From Marivita sp. S6314 (GTDB lineage: Bacteria > Pseudomonadota > Alphaproteobacteria > Rhodobacterales > Rhodobacteraceae): a DNA stretch of 64,000 nucleotides. Positions 26,308 to 36,310 of this stretch are shown here, piece by piece. Below the pieces are notes generated by a model. That model was not told where the DNA came from, did no database searches, and saw only the letters and a list, made by a program, of their open reading frames with translations. Within the stretch, counting starts at the first letter, position 1. The number at the start of each line of letters is the position of its first letter. The position numbers were made by a program, and so were the translations under genes. The stretch covers positions 248,001 to 312,000 of the forward strand of contig NZ_JALKAO010000004.1 of the NCBI RefSeq assembly GCF_023015985.1, in the 5' to 3' direction.

Positions 26308-28186
26308 ATGCCGCATCGTTGTTGTTGGCCTCCAGCGCTGCCAGCAATGACGCTTCAAGCTCTTTCTCCAACTCCTTGGCGCGTTCGATATAGGGTTCGT
26401 TCTGCGCAGACCGAATGTTGGGGTCCCAGAGCTTGGCGAGTTCCCGTACCGAGTATCGGTCGTGATGATAAAACAGCTTTTCCGCCTCGGACGCTTCGAA
26501 TTCGCTCAGCCCGATGTTTTCAAGCACGTAGCGACCCGCCCGCAATGAACTGTCGAACAATTCCCGCACGATGTCATTCGCACCGGCCTGATAAAGACGG
26601 TAGGTGTGTGTCCTGTCCCGCGACCGCGCGACGATATGAATGTCGGGCCGCAGCCTGCGGGCGTATCGCACCAGCTTTTCGGCCGCGATGGGATCATCGA
26701 GCGCCACCATCAACACGCGCGCCTTGGCGATCCCGGCCGCGTGCAGCAGATCCGGGCGCAGCGGATCGCCGAAAAAGCCCTGATATCCGAAGCGGCGCAT
26801 CAGCTGGATCGTTTGCAGGTTGTTGTCGATAACCACGGTCTTGGCCCCAACCGACTGCACCAGCCGGTTGACGATCTGTCCAAACCGGCCAATGCCCGCG
26901 ATAATGACCGTGCCCTGATCGTCGATCGTGTCATGCTCGGGTGTATCGGCGCTGTCCTTGATCCGTTTTGACAGAACCTCGTAAAGGATGAACGCCAGCG
27001 GCGTGATCAGCATCGACAGCGCGACGATCAGCAACAACCGGTCGGCCAGATAGCCGGGCAGGATGGATTGCTGCAGCGAGAATGAAATCAGGACAAAGCC
27101 AAATTCACCCGCCTGCGCCAAGCCAAGCGTGAACAGCCACTGATCGCGCCCTCGCAGCTTGAACGCGCGTCCCAGCATATAGAGGATGATGCCTTTCAGC
27201 AGCATCACGCCAAGCGCAAGCGCCAGAATGGTGATGGGTTCGGAAAACAGCAGATTGAAATCAATCCCGGCCCCGACGGTGATGAAGAACAGACCCAGCA
27301 ACAAGCCCTTGAACGGTTCGATGTCCGATTCCAGTTCGTGGCGGAATTCACTGTTGGCCAGCACGACACCGGCCAGAAACGTCCCCAGCGCCGGAGAAAG
27401 GCCAACGGCGGTCATCAGAAACGCAATGCCAATGACGATCAGCAGGGCCAGCGCGGTGTACATCTCGCGCAGGTTGGCCGCGTGGATGAAGCGAAAGATT
27501 GGCCGTGCGCCATAGATGCCGCCCAGAATGATCAGTGCCACCGCGCCCAATGTGACAAGGGTGACGCCCCATCCGGGCAGACCTTCGACCAGCGACATGG
27601 TGTGCCCGTGGGCATCGCTGGAATGGTCTTCGACACTTCGCTGGATCGAGCCGTCGGTGTTCAGCGTTGGGCCTGTCGGCACAGCCAGAAGCGGCAGAAA
27701 CACCAGCATCGGAATGACCGCGATGTCCTGCGTCAGCAGCACCGAAAACGCGGATCGCCCGCCACCGGTTTGCATCAGACCCTTTTCGCTGAGCGTTTGC
27801 AAAACAATCGCGGTCGACGACAGGGCAAAGATCATCCCGATGGCCAGCGACACCTGCCACACCATGCCCATCATCATCGCCGCGACCATCACTGCCAGCA
27901 TCGTGATGGCGATCTGCAGGCCACCAAGCCCGATCAGCCGGTGGCGCATATCCCAAAGCGCGCGCGGCTCCAGTTCAAGCCCGATCAGGAACAGCATCAT
28001 CACAACGCCGAATTCGGCGAAATGCTGCAGGTCCGTGGTGTCTGCGACAAGGCCAAGACCGGGGCCAATCGCGACGCCCGCCAGAAGGTATCCCAGAACG
28101 GATCCCAGGCCCAGCCGCGCTGCTATGGGAACCGCGATGACGGCGGCAAGCAGGAAAACTGACGCCAGAAAAAGAAATTCGCCCAT
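26306..28186 (-). CDS. KefC-type K+/H+ antiporter (CPA2)
   Basis: 626-residue integral membrane protein of the monovalent cation:proton antiporter-2 family, with 12 or so hydrophobic spans and then a cytosolic RCK/TrkA-N domain (VIIAGIGRFGQIVNRL, Rossmann GxGxxG). Typical stretches: LGYLLAGVAIGPGL, LGLMFLIGLELEP-like FLIGLELEPRALW, GLFFITVGAGIDF. The start ATG at 28186 is preceded by AAAGGC and matches the family N-terminus; a longer frame is not needed. Likely role is K+ release or electrophile protection, as in KefB/KefC. Confidence 0.92.
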   Translation of the reverse strand: MGEFLFLASVFLLAAVIAVPIAARLGLGSVLGYLLAGVAIGPGLGLVADTTDLQHFAEFGVVMMLFLIGLELEPRALWDMRHRLIGLGGLQIAITMLAVMVAAMMMGMVWQVSLAIGMIFALSSTAIVLQTLSEKGLMQTGGGRSAFSVLLTQDIAVIPMLVFLPLLAVPTGPTLNTDGSIQRSVEDHSSDAHGHTMSLVEGLPGWGVTLVTLGAVALIILGGIYGARPIFRFIHAANLREMYTALALLIVIGIAFLMTAVGLSPALGTFLAGVVLANSEFRHELESDIEPFKGLLLGLFFITVGAGIDFNLLFSEPITILALALGVMLLKGIILYMLGRAFKLRGRDQWLFTLGLAQAGEFGFVLISFSLQQSILPGYLADRLLLIVALSMLITPLAFILYEVLSKRIKDSADTPEHDTIDDQGTVIIAGIGRFGQIVNRLVQSVGAKTVVIDNNLQTIQLMRRFGYQGFFGDPLRPDLLHAAGIAKARVLMVALDDPIAAEKLVRYARRLRPDIHIVARSRDRTHTYRLYQAGANDIVRELFDSSLRAGRYVLENIGLSEFEASEAEKLFYHHDRYSVRELAKLWDPNIRSAQNEPYIERAKELEKELEASLLAALEANNNDAA

Positions 28187-28321
28187 ATAGATGATGCCTT
28201 TTGCTCTGCAAACAGGATGCAGGGGGAAGCGGACCGATTGCAACACGGCGTTGCCGGGATCGGCAATTTAGTTTGTAAATGGCAGCTTAGTGCGAAAGAG
28301 ACTGGCGATGCTGCCGGGGTG

Positions 28322-30838
28322 TCAGCCGTCCGGCATATCCAGAACCACGTTCCGCCCGTTCTTGGTATATCGCAATTCGCTGTTGCCGATGGCCGCCACG
28401 CGCCCGCCATCCAGACGGTCGCCGACCGCGACTTTCTGATACCGCCCGTTTGAGAGACGAACCAGCGCCCGGCGGCTGGAAGGTTTGCCATACACGCCGA
28501 TCAGGTTGATCCGACGCAGATTGATGGCGTTCTTGACCGTCGCCTGTCGCGCCACATTAGCGGTGGACGGAATGCGAGGTTGCACCGTCCGGGGGGCGAC
28601 TGCTGCCACCTGGGTAACTTGTGTTTCCTGGCTTTGCTGGATTTCCCGCGCCCGGGACACGATGCGCGAGAAGTTGCGGGGCCGCGTTACCGGTTCAACC
28701 GATTGCGCAACTGCAAATTTGGTGGCTTCGGGCTGAGCGTCTTCTTCGGCGGCTTTGAGTGCCGCTGGCCGGGCCGATGGGCGGAACGCGGCCAGTTCTG
28801 CCCGCGTGCTGCCGCTGAGGGTTGCACGTTCATTGCTTTCAACAAGCCCCCCCGGACGGGGTTTCGGGCGGAACTGTTGAAGCGCCGAGACGGCGGTTGT
28901 GACCTCTTCTGTCGGTTCCGGTGCGACCTCGGGCGCGGCCGGACGGGCCGGGGGCACCACGGGCGGCAATCCTGCGAAAATGCGCACGCCTTCCGGGTTA
29001 ACGGCCCCTTCGGGTGTGGCGATAACCAAGCCCCGCGCGTCCAGATTATAGCGCGACCCGGCGGCGGGAGGGTTGGACAAGGACAGATAGGTTTCATCGT
29101 TGCGCAACACGGTTGCACTTGGCAGAGCGACCGCGTCGAACTGCTGAACACGTCCGTCAATCGAAGCGACGTACAGATCGTCCAGCGATGTCATGGACGG
29201 CGCGGCGGGGGCGTCGGGCGATTTCAGCCAAATCCCTGTCGCGGCATATCTTGCATCGGCCTCTTCCGGGGTCAGCGCAGCGGGGGGCGGAAGGAGGCTG
29301 GCCAGACCGGTGTCGTCGGGTTGCTCTGCGTCATCCACGTTCAACGCTGCCAGCTGCACCGCGTCTTCGTCAACCGGGGCGGTGACCGACCCGTCCAGCG
29401 GCTGCAGTTCCACATCCGGCAACCGCGCGATCGAGGGGGTCTCGTCGCTGCGATCAAAGAACCGCGAAATCCCTTCGTCCATAAAGACGCTGGCCCACGC
29501 CGCGACCGCCAACAGCAACACCAGCAACGCGCTGGTGAGCATCAGCCCAAGAAAGCGCGGCTTGCCGCCGATCTGTGGCTCGGCCCGCGCACCAAAGACG
29601 GTCATGCGCTGACGTTCGTCGGGAAGCTCTGCGGCGTTTGGCTTTGGTTGGTCTGTCGACCTCCCGGCGCGCATGGCGGCAATGCGGGCCACCGCGGCAC
29701 GGGCAGGGCCGGGGTCATGCGCCGGTTTGGCCGCCGGGGCAGGCGGCACCGCGTCGCGTTCCGGAGTGACCTCGGGCTTCGGGGGCTGTGTCTCGGCGGT
29801 GGTTGCTGCGGTCTCTGCCTTCTGACGGCGACTGAAAAAGCCGAACCCCTTGCGCTCTTGCGGGTCTTCAACGGGTTCGACCTGCAGGACAGGTGCGGTG
29901 ACATCGCTGTCCCGCGTCGATTTCCGCGCGCCGCCCAGTTTGAACCGGGGCGTTGGCGCGGCGCTGTCGGTTTGCAGTGGAACGGCTGGTGGTGGTGGGG
30001 GGGCGGTTCCCGTGTCAGCGGACCGCGATGCCCGGATGGATGCAAAGGATGGCGTCGCCGCCGGCGCCGCAGGTCGCGGTGTGAGCACCGGACGCTCGGC
30101 CGGAGGCGGAACATCGGATGCAGCGTCTTCGGGCGCGTCGTCATCGACAGGCGCATCCGCTGCCCCCGGCGCCAAGGCCTCCGCTTCGATGGTAGCGTCG
30201 TGCTCTGCGTCAGACGCAGTCGCCTCGGGGCTATCCTCTTCGACGACCGGCTCTGCGTCCGCAGCACCATCGGGTGCATCTTCCGCGCTTGCCTCAACCA
30301 CCTGCTCTGGTGGGACAATGACGATGGCGTGATCGTCTTTTTCGGGTGTCGGCCCGGTCCAGCTTGCGGCGGTGCCAAAGAACACTTCGCCCTCGAAATC
30401 GCCATCCTCTGCAATCGCGGCAAAGCTGACTGGTTCGAAATGATGGCTTTTGGCAAAGGCTTCCGCTTCGTCCAGCGTTTCGTTCGCCACGGCGGCCACG
30501 AAGACCTGGCCATCACGGGTCGCCCAGTCAAAGCTCAGGTCATCAACCGCATAGGGCGTCGCCCCGTCCAGCGCATGGCGGATGTCCTGTTGCAGATCAT
30601 CGCCGGTCTGTCCGATATCGGGCAGCTTGAGATACTTGATCTGCTCGTTGGGGACGATCAGTTTGACCTGACCGCCATGCGGGGACAATGTGTCCGCCTC
30701 GGTGCGCAGTTCTGCCAGCGCGCCGCGCAGATCAGCGGCATCCAGCGCCACGTCACCAACCAGTGCCCAGCCATTGGACACGCGACGCAACAGCGAAATA
30801 CCTTCGAACGACAGGGTCAGGGCAAAGTCTGGCTTCAT
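28322..30838 (-). CDS. Large protein: GspL/PilM-like N-terminus, TM, GspC/PilP-like C-terminus
   Basis: 838 residues. Residues ~1-160 look like an actin-like ATPase or GspL-type domain (SFEGISLLRRVSNGWALVGDV ... KLIVPNEQIKYL ... ALDGATPYAVDDLSFDW). A long Pro/Ala/Asp/Glu-rich disordered region follows to ~420, then one membrane span at ~426-450 (LMLTSALLVLLLAVAAWASVFM). After another linker, the last ~60 residues (NLIGVYGKPSSRRALVRL ... YQKVAVGDRLDGGRVAAIG) resemble the periplasmic part of GspC or PilP. This would link a cytosolic and a periplasmic pilus/secretion module in one chain. No pilus genes lie nearby. The single-protein reading is seen; homology is inferred. Confidence 0.65.
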   Translation of the reverse strand: MKPDFALTLSFEGISLLRRVSNGWALVGDVALDAADLRGALAELRTEADTLSPHGGQVKLIVPNEQIKYLKLPDIGQTGDDLQQDIRHALDGATPYAVDDLSFDWATRDGQVFVAAVANETLDEAEAFAKSHHFEPVSFAAIAEDGDFEGEVFFGTAASWTGPTPEKDDHAIVIVPPEQVVEASAEDAPDGAADAEPVVEEDSPEATASDAEHDATIEAEALAPGAADAPVDDDAPEDAASDVPPPAERPVLTPRPAAPAATPSFASIRASRSADTGTAPPPPPAVPLQTDSAAPTPRFKLGGARKSTRDSDVTAPVLQVEPVEDPQERKGFGFFSRRQKAETAATTAETQPPKPEVTPERDAVPPAPAAKPAHDPGPARAAVARIAAMRAGRSTDQPKPNAAELPDERQRMTVFGARAEPQIGGKPRFLGLMLTSALLVLLLAVAAWASVFMDEGISRFFDRSDETPSIARLPDVELQPLDGSVTAPVDEDAVQLAALNVDDAEQPDDTGLASLLPPPAALTPEEADARYAATGIWLKSPDAPAAPSMTSLDDLYVASIDGRVQQFDAVALPSATVLRNDETYLSLSNPPAAGSRYNLDARGLVIATPEGAVNPEGVRIFAGLPPVVPPARPAAPEVAPEPTEEVTTAVSALQQFRPKPRPGGLVESNERATLSGSTRAELAAFRPSARPAALKAAEEDAQPEATKFAVAQSVEPVTRPRNFSRIVSRAREIQQSQETQVTQVAAVAPRTVQPRIPSTANVARQATVKNAINLRRINLIGVYGKPSSRRALVRLSNGRYQKVAVGDRLDGGRVAAIGNSELRYTKNGRNVVLDMPDG

Positions 30839-30994
30839 AACGCTATTTTAGCAGCCCTTTTCGCGGGATGGGAGTCACTTGGACAGGTCTTTTGCGGATT
30901 GAGGCGGGCTTTTGCGCAGTTTCGTTTCAGGCCTTGTCAGCCTTGGGTCAGACGTGAATGCTGAAGGTCAGTTTAATCAGATCAGGGCGATATC

Positions 30995-31693
30995 ATGCAA
31001 TTCCTTAAAGGCGTATTAGCCATGTTTTCGGTGGTTTTCCTTGTCACGGCGGCGCAGGCCGAAACGACGGGGCACATCACCGTGTCGGGCGAAGGACGTG
31101 TTTTTGCCGTGCCCGACATGGCCGTGATCACGATGGGCGCGTCAGCCGAGGCAAAAACAGCGAAGGCAGCAATGGACGAGACCTCGCAAATCACCTCTGC
31201 GATTCTCACCCAGTTGGAGACGTTTGAAATCGCGCCTCGCGACGTTCAGACCTCGGATTTGTCGCTGCATCCGGTGTGGGAAAACCGCACCCAATCCAAC
31301 AATCAACCACGCATTCGCGGTTATCAGGCGTCAAACCGGGTGACGGTGCGGATCCGGGATCTGTCCAAACTGGGGACCGTGCTGGATGCGGTGTTGACGG
31401 ATGGGGCCAATCAGCTTGGCGGGTTGCAGTTCACGCTGTCCGATCTCGACCCGCTGATGAACGACGCCCGCAAAGCAGCCGTGGCCGATGCGCGGGCGAG
31501 GGCCGAGCTTTATGCCGCCGCTGCAGGTGTCACACTTGGTCCCTTGGTCAGCCTGAACGAAACCGGTATACGCGCGCCGCGCCCCGAAATGCTGAGCATG
31601 GCCCGCGCGTCGGATGCCGGTGTGCCTGTCGCGGAAGGCGAGACCGAGCTGCGCGCCGGGGTCACAATGGTTTTCCAGATCGCGCCGGAATGA
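30995..31693 (+). CDS. SIMPL domain protein (DUF541), exported
   Basis: 232-residue exported protein with signal peptide (MQFLKGVLAMFSVVFLVTAAQA). The SIMPL/DUF541 core has GHITVSGEGRVFAVPDMAVITMGA, and the C-terminal region VTMVFQIAPE. Family members (such as OMP_b-brl/BP26) form periplasmic or outer-membrane channels-like assemblies of unknown role. Divergent from the 838-residue gene. Confidence 0.88.
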   Translation: MQFLKGVLAMFSVVFLVTAAQAETTGHITVSGEGRVFAVPDMAVITMGASAEAKTAKAAMDETSQITSAILTQLETFEIAPRDVQTSDLSLHPVWENRTQSNNQPRIRGYQASNRVTVRIRDLSKLGTVLDAVLTDGANQLGGLQFTLSDLDPLMNDARKAAVADARARAELYAAAAGVTLGPLVSLNETGIRAPRPEMLSMARASDAGVPVAEGETELRAGVTMVFQIAPE

Positions 31694-31765
31694 CTTTGGC
31701 CCTAGGCGGATGTGGCCCGTGCGCCTATACACAGCTTAAAAGAGCAGTCGAACAAAAGAGGCGTC

Positions 31766-32776
31766 ATGTCACGGGCCAAGACCAAGACCAGCGCACACAC
31801 CGTTAACGTCTTAATCATCGGGCAAATGGGGCGTCTGGCCTATGAAGCGCTGCTGTTTGCGCTCTCACTCAAGGCCAGCACGCCGGGCACGCGCTTCAAA
31901 CTGTACGTGGCCGAGCCACAGCCGTCAGACCGCTGGACGATGGATCCGACCATTCGTCCGGACGTTCTGCGCGATATGCTAGAGGTGCAGGGCGCAACGA
32001 TCCTGCCATTCGAAAACACCCATTTCGGCAGTGATTATCCCTATGGAAACAAGATCGAGGCCCTGTTGGCTTTGCCAAAGGGTGAGCCGTTTATCTTTTT
32101 CGACACGGACACGCTGATCACCGGTGATATGGCAGAGGTGCCGTTCGACTTTGCCAAACCGATGGCGTCCTTGCGGGTTGAAGGCACCTGGCCGCAGATC
32201 GAACTCTACGGTCCCGGCTATTCGGCGATCTGGAAGTCGCTCTACGATCGCTTCGGGCTTGATTTCGAAAGCTCTCTGGACCTGTCGCAACCGGATGAAC
32301 ACTGGCGCCGATACCTTTATTTCAATGCAGGTTTTTTCTATTACCAATGTCCCCACATCTTTGGACAAACCTATCTCGACATGGCGCTGTCGATCCGGTC
32401 CGATCCGCCCGAGGAACTGGTGTGCCAGCCGATGCACCCGTGGCTGGACCAGATCGCCTTGCCACTGGTGATTCACAAGCTGGGTGGCGGGCGCGACGCG
32501 CTGCCGCCGGGCTTTATCGATGGCAAGACTTCCGTCCATTACCGCAACATGCCCTTGCTTTATGCGCGCGAAAGCGACGACGCGATTGCGTTTCTGGAAC
32601 AGATCTCTGCACCGAACCCGGTGAAAAAGATCCTCAAAGGCTATGAACCGTTCAAGCGCATGATCTATCAAAGCCGCGGGCATAAGGTGCGTGCCTTGTT
32701 TGACCGCGATCATCTGCCGACACGCGAACAACCCATCCGCCAGAAAATCAAGAAAAACGGGTTCTGGATGGTGTAG
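31766..32776 (+). CDS. Glycosyltransferase-like protein
   Basis: 336 residues with a GT-A-type core: NVLIIGQMGRLAYEALLF at the start, and a DxD-type motif FFDTDTLITGDMAEV near residue 110. Downstream segments (YFNAGFFYYQCPHIFG) fit sugar-acceptor handling. The ATG at 31766 with AAAAGAGGCGTC is preferred over an earlier start. No signal peptide. Exact family and sugar unknown; no polysaccharide cluster is close. Confidence 0.6.
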   Translation: MSRAKTKTSAHTVNVLIIGQMGRLAYEALLFALSLKASTPGTRFKLYVAEPQPSDRWTMDPTIRPDVLRDMLEVQGATILPFENTHFGSDYPYGNKIEALLALPKGEPFIFFDTDTLITGDMAEVPFDFAKPMASLRVEGTWPQIELYGPGYSAIWKSLYDRFGLDFESSLDLSQPDEHWRRYLYFNAGFFYYQCPHIFGQTYLDMALSIRSDPPEELVCQPMHPWLDQIALPLVIHKLGGGRDALPPGFIDGKTSVHYRNMPLLYARESDDAIAFLEQISAPNPVKKILKGYEPFKRMIYQSRGHKVRALFDRDHLPTREQPIRQKIKKNGFWMV

Positions 32777-32922
32777 CGGCTGCGCGTTGTTGTGCTGTCT
32801 GATCGCGAACCCGTTTACAATTCCGGACAGCATTGCCAAGCTTGCCGGACGCGCCGCAATTTTGATGACGAAACACGGACAGGCGCGTGCGATTTCATTT
32901 GTGATCCCTGAACGGAGACGTC

Positions 32923-34788
32923 ATGGCCTTTCAAACCGGATTTTCCTATGGCCCCAGCTCCAGCGATGCGATTGACGTCATTCTGGGCGGCAGCGGCTGG
33001 AACACGTCGCAATCGACCGTGCTGTCCTGGGCGGTTGCAGACGGGTTGAACGGCGAAACCTTCCCGGACCGCGCCTTTGCCATCGACTATTTCGGCGCGG
33101 CGCTTGCCGCGATTGAACCGTTCATAGACGTCCAGTTCAGCTATATCGGTGCGTTCGATGATCCGATGGCCGCAGGGGCGGCGGGGTCCGACCTCACCTA
33201 TACGCTTGAATCCGATCCCCAATCAGACACTCTGGCCTTCGCCTACTTCCCGTCCCCGCCCGGCACCCAGTTCGAAGTCTATGCGGCAGAGCCGGGAGAT
33301 GTGTTTCTCAACCTCGATCACCCGATCATCGCCGCATCAAGTTTCCGGCCCGGCTCCGAAGGCTTCCTGACAGTATTGCATGAAATCGGTCATGCGCTGG
33401 GTCTCAAACATCCCTTCGAAGAAGCCGGCGGTTTCCCCGACTGGGCGTCCGCAAACATCACCGATCTCATGGAAACCGACTGGGCCTCGATCATGTCCTA
33501 CTCGGACCAATTCGAGCAGGAAGAGGAAAAATGGGATCCGGCCACGCCGATGGTGCTCGATATCCTCGCGCTGCAATACATCTACGGCCCCAACCCAACC
33601 ATCAATGCTGGCGACACCATCCACCGGTTGGAAAACCAGGACTACTATTACGCCATTGCAGATGCGACCGGGACCGACACGGTGGATCTGTCGGCAATGA
33701 CCGAAGGGTGGCAGGTCCTGCTGCCCGATGCGCAACCCAGTTCCGAAGTCGACACGCTGGTCGGGATCGCCGCGAAAGCATCGGAATACCGCGCTGACCT
33801 GACGCAACTTGTCCCAACCGAGCTTGTCTGGCTCACCGGCGAGATCGAAAACGCGGTCGGCACGCGGTTCGGGGATGGCTTGACCGGCAGCTTTGCAGAC
33901 AACCGTCTGGCGGGCCGGGCCGGGGATGATCTGCTCATCGGGGCAGGGGGCGATGACACGCTAGACGGCGGCGCGGGTCGTGACACCGCACAGTTCAGCA
34001 ATGCGCAAAACGCCCACACGCTTGTTCTGTCCTCCAGCGGCATAACCCTGACCGACCGCACCGACGAGGGGGATGGCACGGACCGGTTGATTGACCTCGA
34101 ATTCCTGACCTTCGGATCCGAGGATGACACCGCCGCCTTCGATCTGGCGCGGTATACGGGCACGGCCGCACTCAACGACGCCAATCTTGAAAGCTTCATC
34201 GAGCTGTACATTGCCTATTTCAACCGCGCACCCGACGCGCTGGGGCTAGGTTTCTGGGGCACGGCTTTTGCCAATGGCACAAGCCTCGAAGAGATGGCAT
34301 CGCTGTTTGTCGACCAGCCGGAAACCCGCGCCATCTATCCCGAAGACCTCAGCAATGCCGCCTTCGCCGCCGCCGTCTACGGCAATGTGCTGGGTCGCAT
34401 CCCGGATCAGGACGGGTTCGATTTCTGGGTCAACGGGCTCGAGTCCGGCCGTGTGACCCGCGATCAGTTCATCTTGAAAGTGCTCGACGGCGCGAAAGCC
34501 GCCCCGCCCCCTGATGCGGCGCAGGCGTTTATCGACCAGCAACAGGCAGACCGCGCCTATCTTGCCACCAAAACCGATATCGGAGCGCTCTACGCCGTGC
34601 ATCGCGGCATGTCCGACGTCACTGACGCGATCGAGGTGATGTCCCTGTTCGACGGGTCACAGGCCGGAACCAACGCGGCCGTCGATGCCATCAACGACCT
34701 CCATGCATCGGCCCTCGACGCCGAAACCGGCGCATTCCTGATCCAGATCACCGGTGTTCTGGACTCCCCGTTTGACGCAATCGCCTGA
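32923..34788 (+). CDS. M10 metallopeptidase with RTX repeats and DUF4214
   Basis: 621 residues, no signal peptide, as expected for a type I-secreted protease. The zinc motif HEIGHALGLKH has H153, E154, H157 and H163. Downstream is YFGPNPTIN-like peptidase M10 C-terminal DLSAM, then calcium-binding RTX nonapeptides (GAGGDDTLDGGAGRD, ~residues 345-360), and two DUF4214-type segments (YFNRAPDALGLGFWG, VLGRIPDQDGFDFW). Likely a secreted serralysin-type enzyme; a T1SS exporter is not adjacent. Its stop lies about 60 bases before the inserted element. Confidence 0.88.
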   Translation: MAFQTGFSYGPSSSDAIDVILGGSGWNTSQSTVLSWAVADGLNGETFPDRAFAIDYFGAALAAIEPFIDVQFSYIGAFDDPMAAGAAGSDLTYTLESDPQSDTLAFAYFPSPPGTQFEVYAAEPGDVFLNLDHPIIAASSFRPGSEGFLTVLHEIGHALGLKHPFEEAGGFPDWASANITDLMETDWASIMSYSDQFEQEEEKWDPATPMVLDILALQYIYGPNPTINAGDTIHRLENQDYYYAIADATGTDTVDLSAMTEGWQVLLPDAQPSSEVDTLVGIAAKASEYRADLTQLVPTELVWLTGEIENAVGTRFGDGLTGSFADNRLAGRAGDDLLIGAGGDDTLDGGAGRDTAQFSNAQNAHTLVLSSSGITLTDRTDEGDGTDRLIDLEFLTFGSEDDTAAFDLARYTGTAALNDANLESFIELYIAYFNRAPDALGLGFWGTAFANGTSLEEMASLFVDQPETRAIYPEDLSNAAFAAAVYGNVLGRIPDQDGFDFWVNGLESGRVTRDQFILKVLDGAKAAPPPDAAQAFIDQQQADRAYLATKTDIGALYAVHRGMSDVTDAIEVMSLFDGSQAGTNAAVDAINDLHASALDAETGAFLIQITGVLDSPFDAIA

Positions 34789-34850
34789 ACCGTACGGCAC
34801 AGCCGGTCCGATAAAACGGGGCGAAAGCAATCAGTACGGATGGGCCAAAA

Positions 34851-34865
34851 TGGCGGAGAGACAGG
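34851..34865. repeat. attL core
   Basis: TGGCGGAGAGACAGG, identical to 44407-44421, which is the reverse of the tRNA-Ser 3' end including CCA. Flanking bases differ, so the match is 15 bp. It marks the left chromosome/element junction. Confidence 0.9.
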
Positions 34866-34884
34866 CGGCCATTGTGCCGAAACA

Positions 34885-34969
34885 GCCTGTAACGACTTGC
34901 CTCATAATGTGCTGAAATACCTTGTTTTTATAGGCTTCTCTGAAATTACCTGTTGCAACCTGTAACGAC
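34885..34969. repeat. Candidate integrase arm-type sites
   Basis: The 11-mer CCTGTAACGAC occurs at 34886-34896 and 34959-34969, and a shorter ACCTGT at 34948. They lie between attL and the integrase, where arm-type sites of tyrosine integrases are found. Repeats are seen; function is inferred. Confidence 0.5.
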
Positions 34970-35026
34970 CAATACCATTGTTTTTGGCAGGTAGGAAAGC
35001 GGGCGGCAAAAGATTGGAATCGAACT

Positions 35027-36310
35027 GTGCCAAAGAAGGCTAGGGAACTTTCGGCGCTTGAGGTTAAGCGCCTTGAGCATCCCGGACACGATCACAATGC
35101 GACGTTTGCGGTAGGTGGTGTGGATGGCCTGCTGTTGCAGATCACACCCGCCGGGGCGCGGTCTTGGATACTGCGTTGCAACGTCGGCAAAAAGCGGCGG
35201 CATATTGGTCTAGGCGGTTTTCCTGACGTGACGCTTGCAGGAGCGCGTGAGAGGGCGCGAGAGGCGCGCGACATGATCCGTCAGGGCGTTGACCCGGTTG
35301 AGCACAAGAAGGCCGCTAGGGCGGCTCTGGAGGCTGCGCAAAAGCGTGGCCTGACCTTTGCCGAGGCTATGGAAAAATTCCTCAAGGGCAAGCTGGCGGA
35401 ATTCGACAATCCAAAGCACCGAAAGCAATGGCGCGCGACCTTGGACGCCTACGCGGTGCCAGCGGTCGGCAAGATGCTGGTGGACGATATCACGGTAACG
35501 GACGTGCAGCGCATCCTTGAACCGATTTGGCTGACCAAGAATGAAACGGCATCGCGGTTGCGCGGGCGTGTCGAGGCGGTTCTGGCGTGGGCGACGGTCG
35601 CAGGGCATCGGACAGGCGACAACCCGGCGCGGTGGAAGGGCAATCTAGACGCGATCCTGCCAAAGCCCGGAAAGGTGGCGAAGGTAGAGCATCACCCGGC
35701 GCTGCAAATTGACCATGCGGCGGCATGGTTCAAAGACGTGCAAGGGCGATCCGGCTTTGCCACTAGGGCGCTTGAATTCATGGCAATGACCGGCGCGCGG
35801 TCTGGTGAAATTCGCGGGGCCGTTTGGTCTGAATTCGACCTTGCGGCGGGCATGTGGATCATTCCGGCGGATAGAATGAAGGCGGGCAGGGAACACCGCG
35901 TCCCTTTGACCAAGGAAGCTGTGAAGCTGCTGGAAAGCTTGGATTGCATCGAAGGTAGCAAATTCGTATTCCCGGCGGTGCGGGGCGGTATGCTATCCGA
36001 TGCGGCTCTGAGCGCCTGCATGAAGCGCATCAATGCGGCGAAGGAAGGCGGATACCTTGACCGCGTGTCGGGGCGTCCTGCGGTGCCTCACGGCTTGCGC
36101 AGCACGTTTAGGGATTGGGTATCCGAGCGGACAGAATTTCCGCGTGAGATGGCCGAAATTCAGCTTGCACACTCGGTCGGAAGCGACGTTGAGCGGGCCT
36201 ATCGGCGCGGTGACATGATCGAAAAGCGGCGGGCCATGATGGCGGCTTGGGGCCGGTTCTTGCGCGGCGAAGCAGGGGCCAAGGTGGTGCAGATCGGGGC
36301 GGCGGTATGA
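35027..36310 (+). CDS. int: Tyrosine recombinase/integrase
   Basis: 427-residue P4-like integrase: N-terminal DUF4102-type arm-binding domain (LLLQITPAGARSWILR), then the catalytic domain with R in MTGARSGEIRGAV, HGLRSTFRDW, H in LAHSVGSDV and the Tyr nucleophile in ERAYRRGDM. It starts at GTG 35027, without a strong ribosome site. It lies at the end away from the tRNA. Expected to act on the 15-bp att repeats. Confidence 0.93.
   Translation: MPKKARELSALEVKRLEHPGHDHNATFAVGGVDGLLLQITPAGARSWILRCNVGKKRRHIGLGGFPDVTLAGARERAREARDMIRQGVDPVEHKKAARAALEAAQKRGLTFAEAMEKFLKGKLAEFDNPKHRKQWRATLDAYAVPAVGKMLVDDITVTDVQRILEPIWLTKNETASRLRGRVEAVLAWATVAGHRTGDNPARWKGNLDAILPKPGKVAKVEHHPALQIDHAAAWFKDVQGRSGFATRALEFMAMTGARSGEIRGAVWSEFDLAAGMWIIPADRMKAGREHRVPLTKEAVKLLESLDCIEGSKFVFPAVRGGMLSDAALSACMKRINAAKEGGYLDRVSGRPAVPHGLRSTFRDWVSERTEFPREMAEIQLAHSVGSDVERAYRRGDMIEKRRAMMAAWGRFLRGEAGAKVVQIGAAV

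Noticed and set aside
28580-30964. Long plus-strand frame (~794 residues)
   Set aside because: It is antisense to the 838-residue gene, has no ribosome site and has Cys/Arg/Gly-rich composition unlike a real protein.
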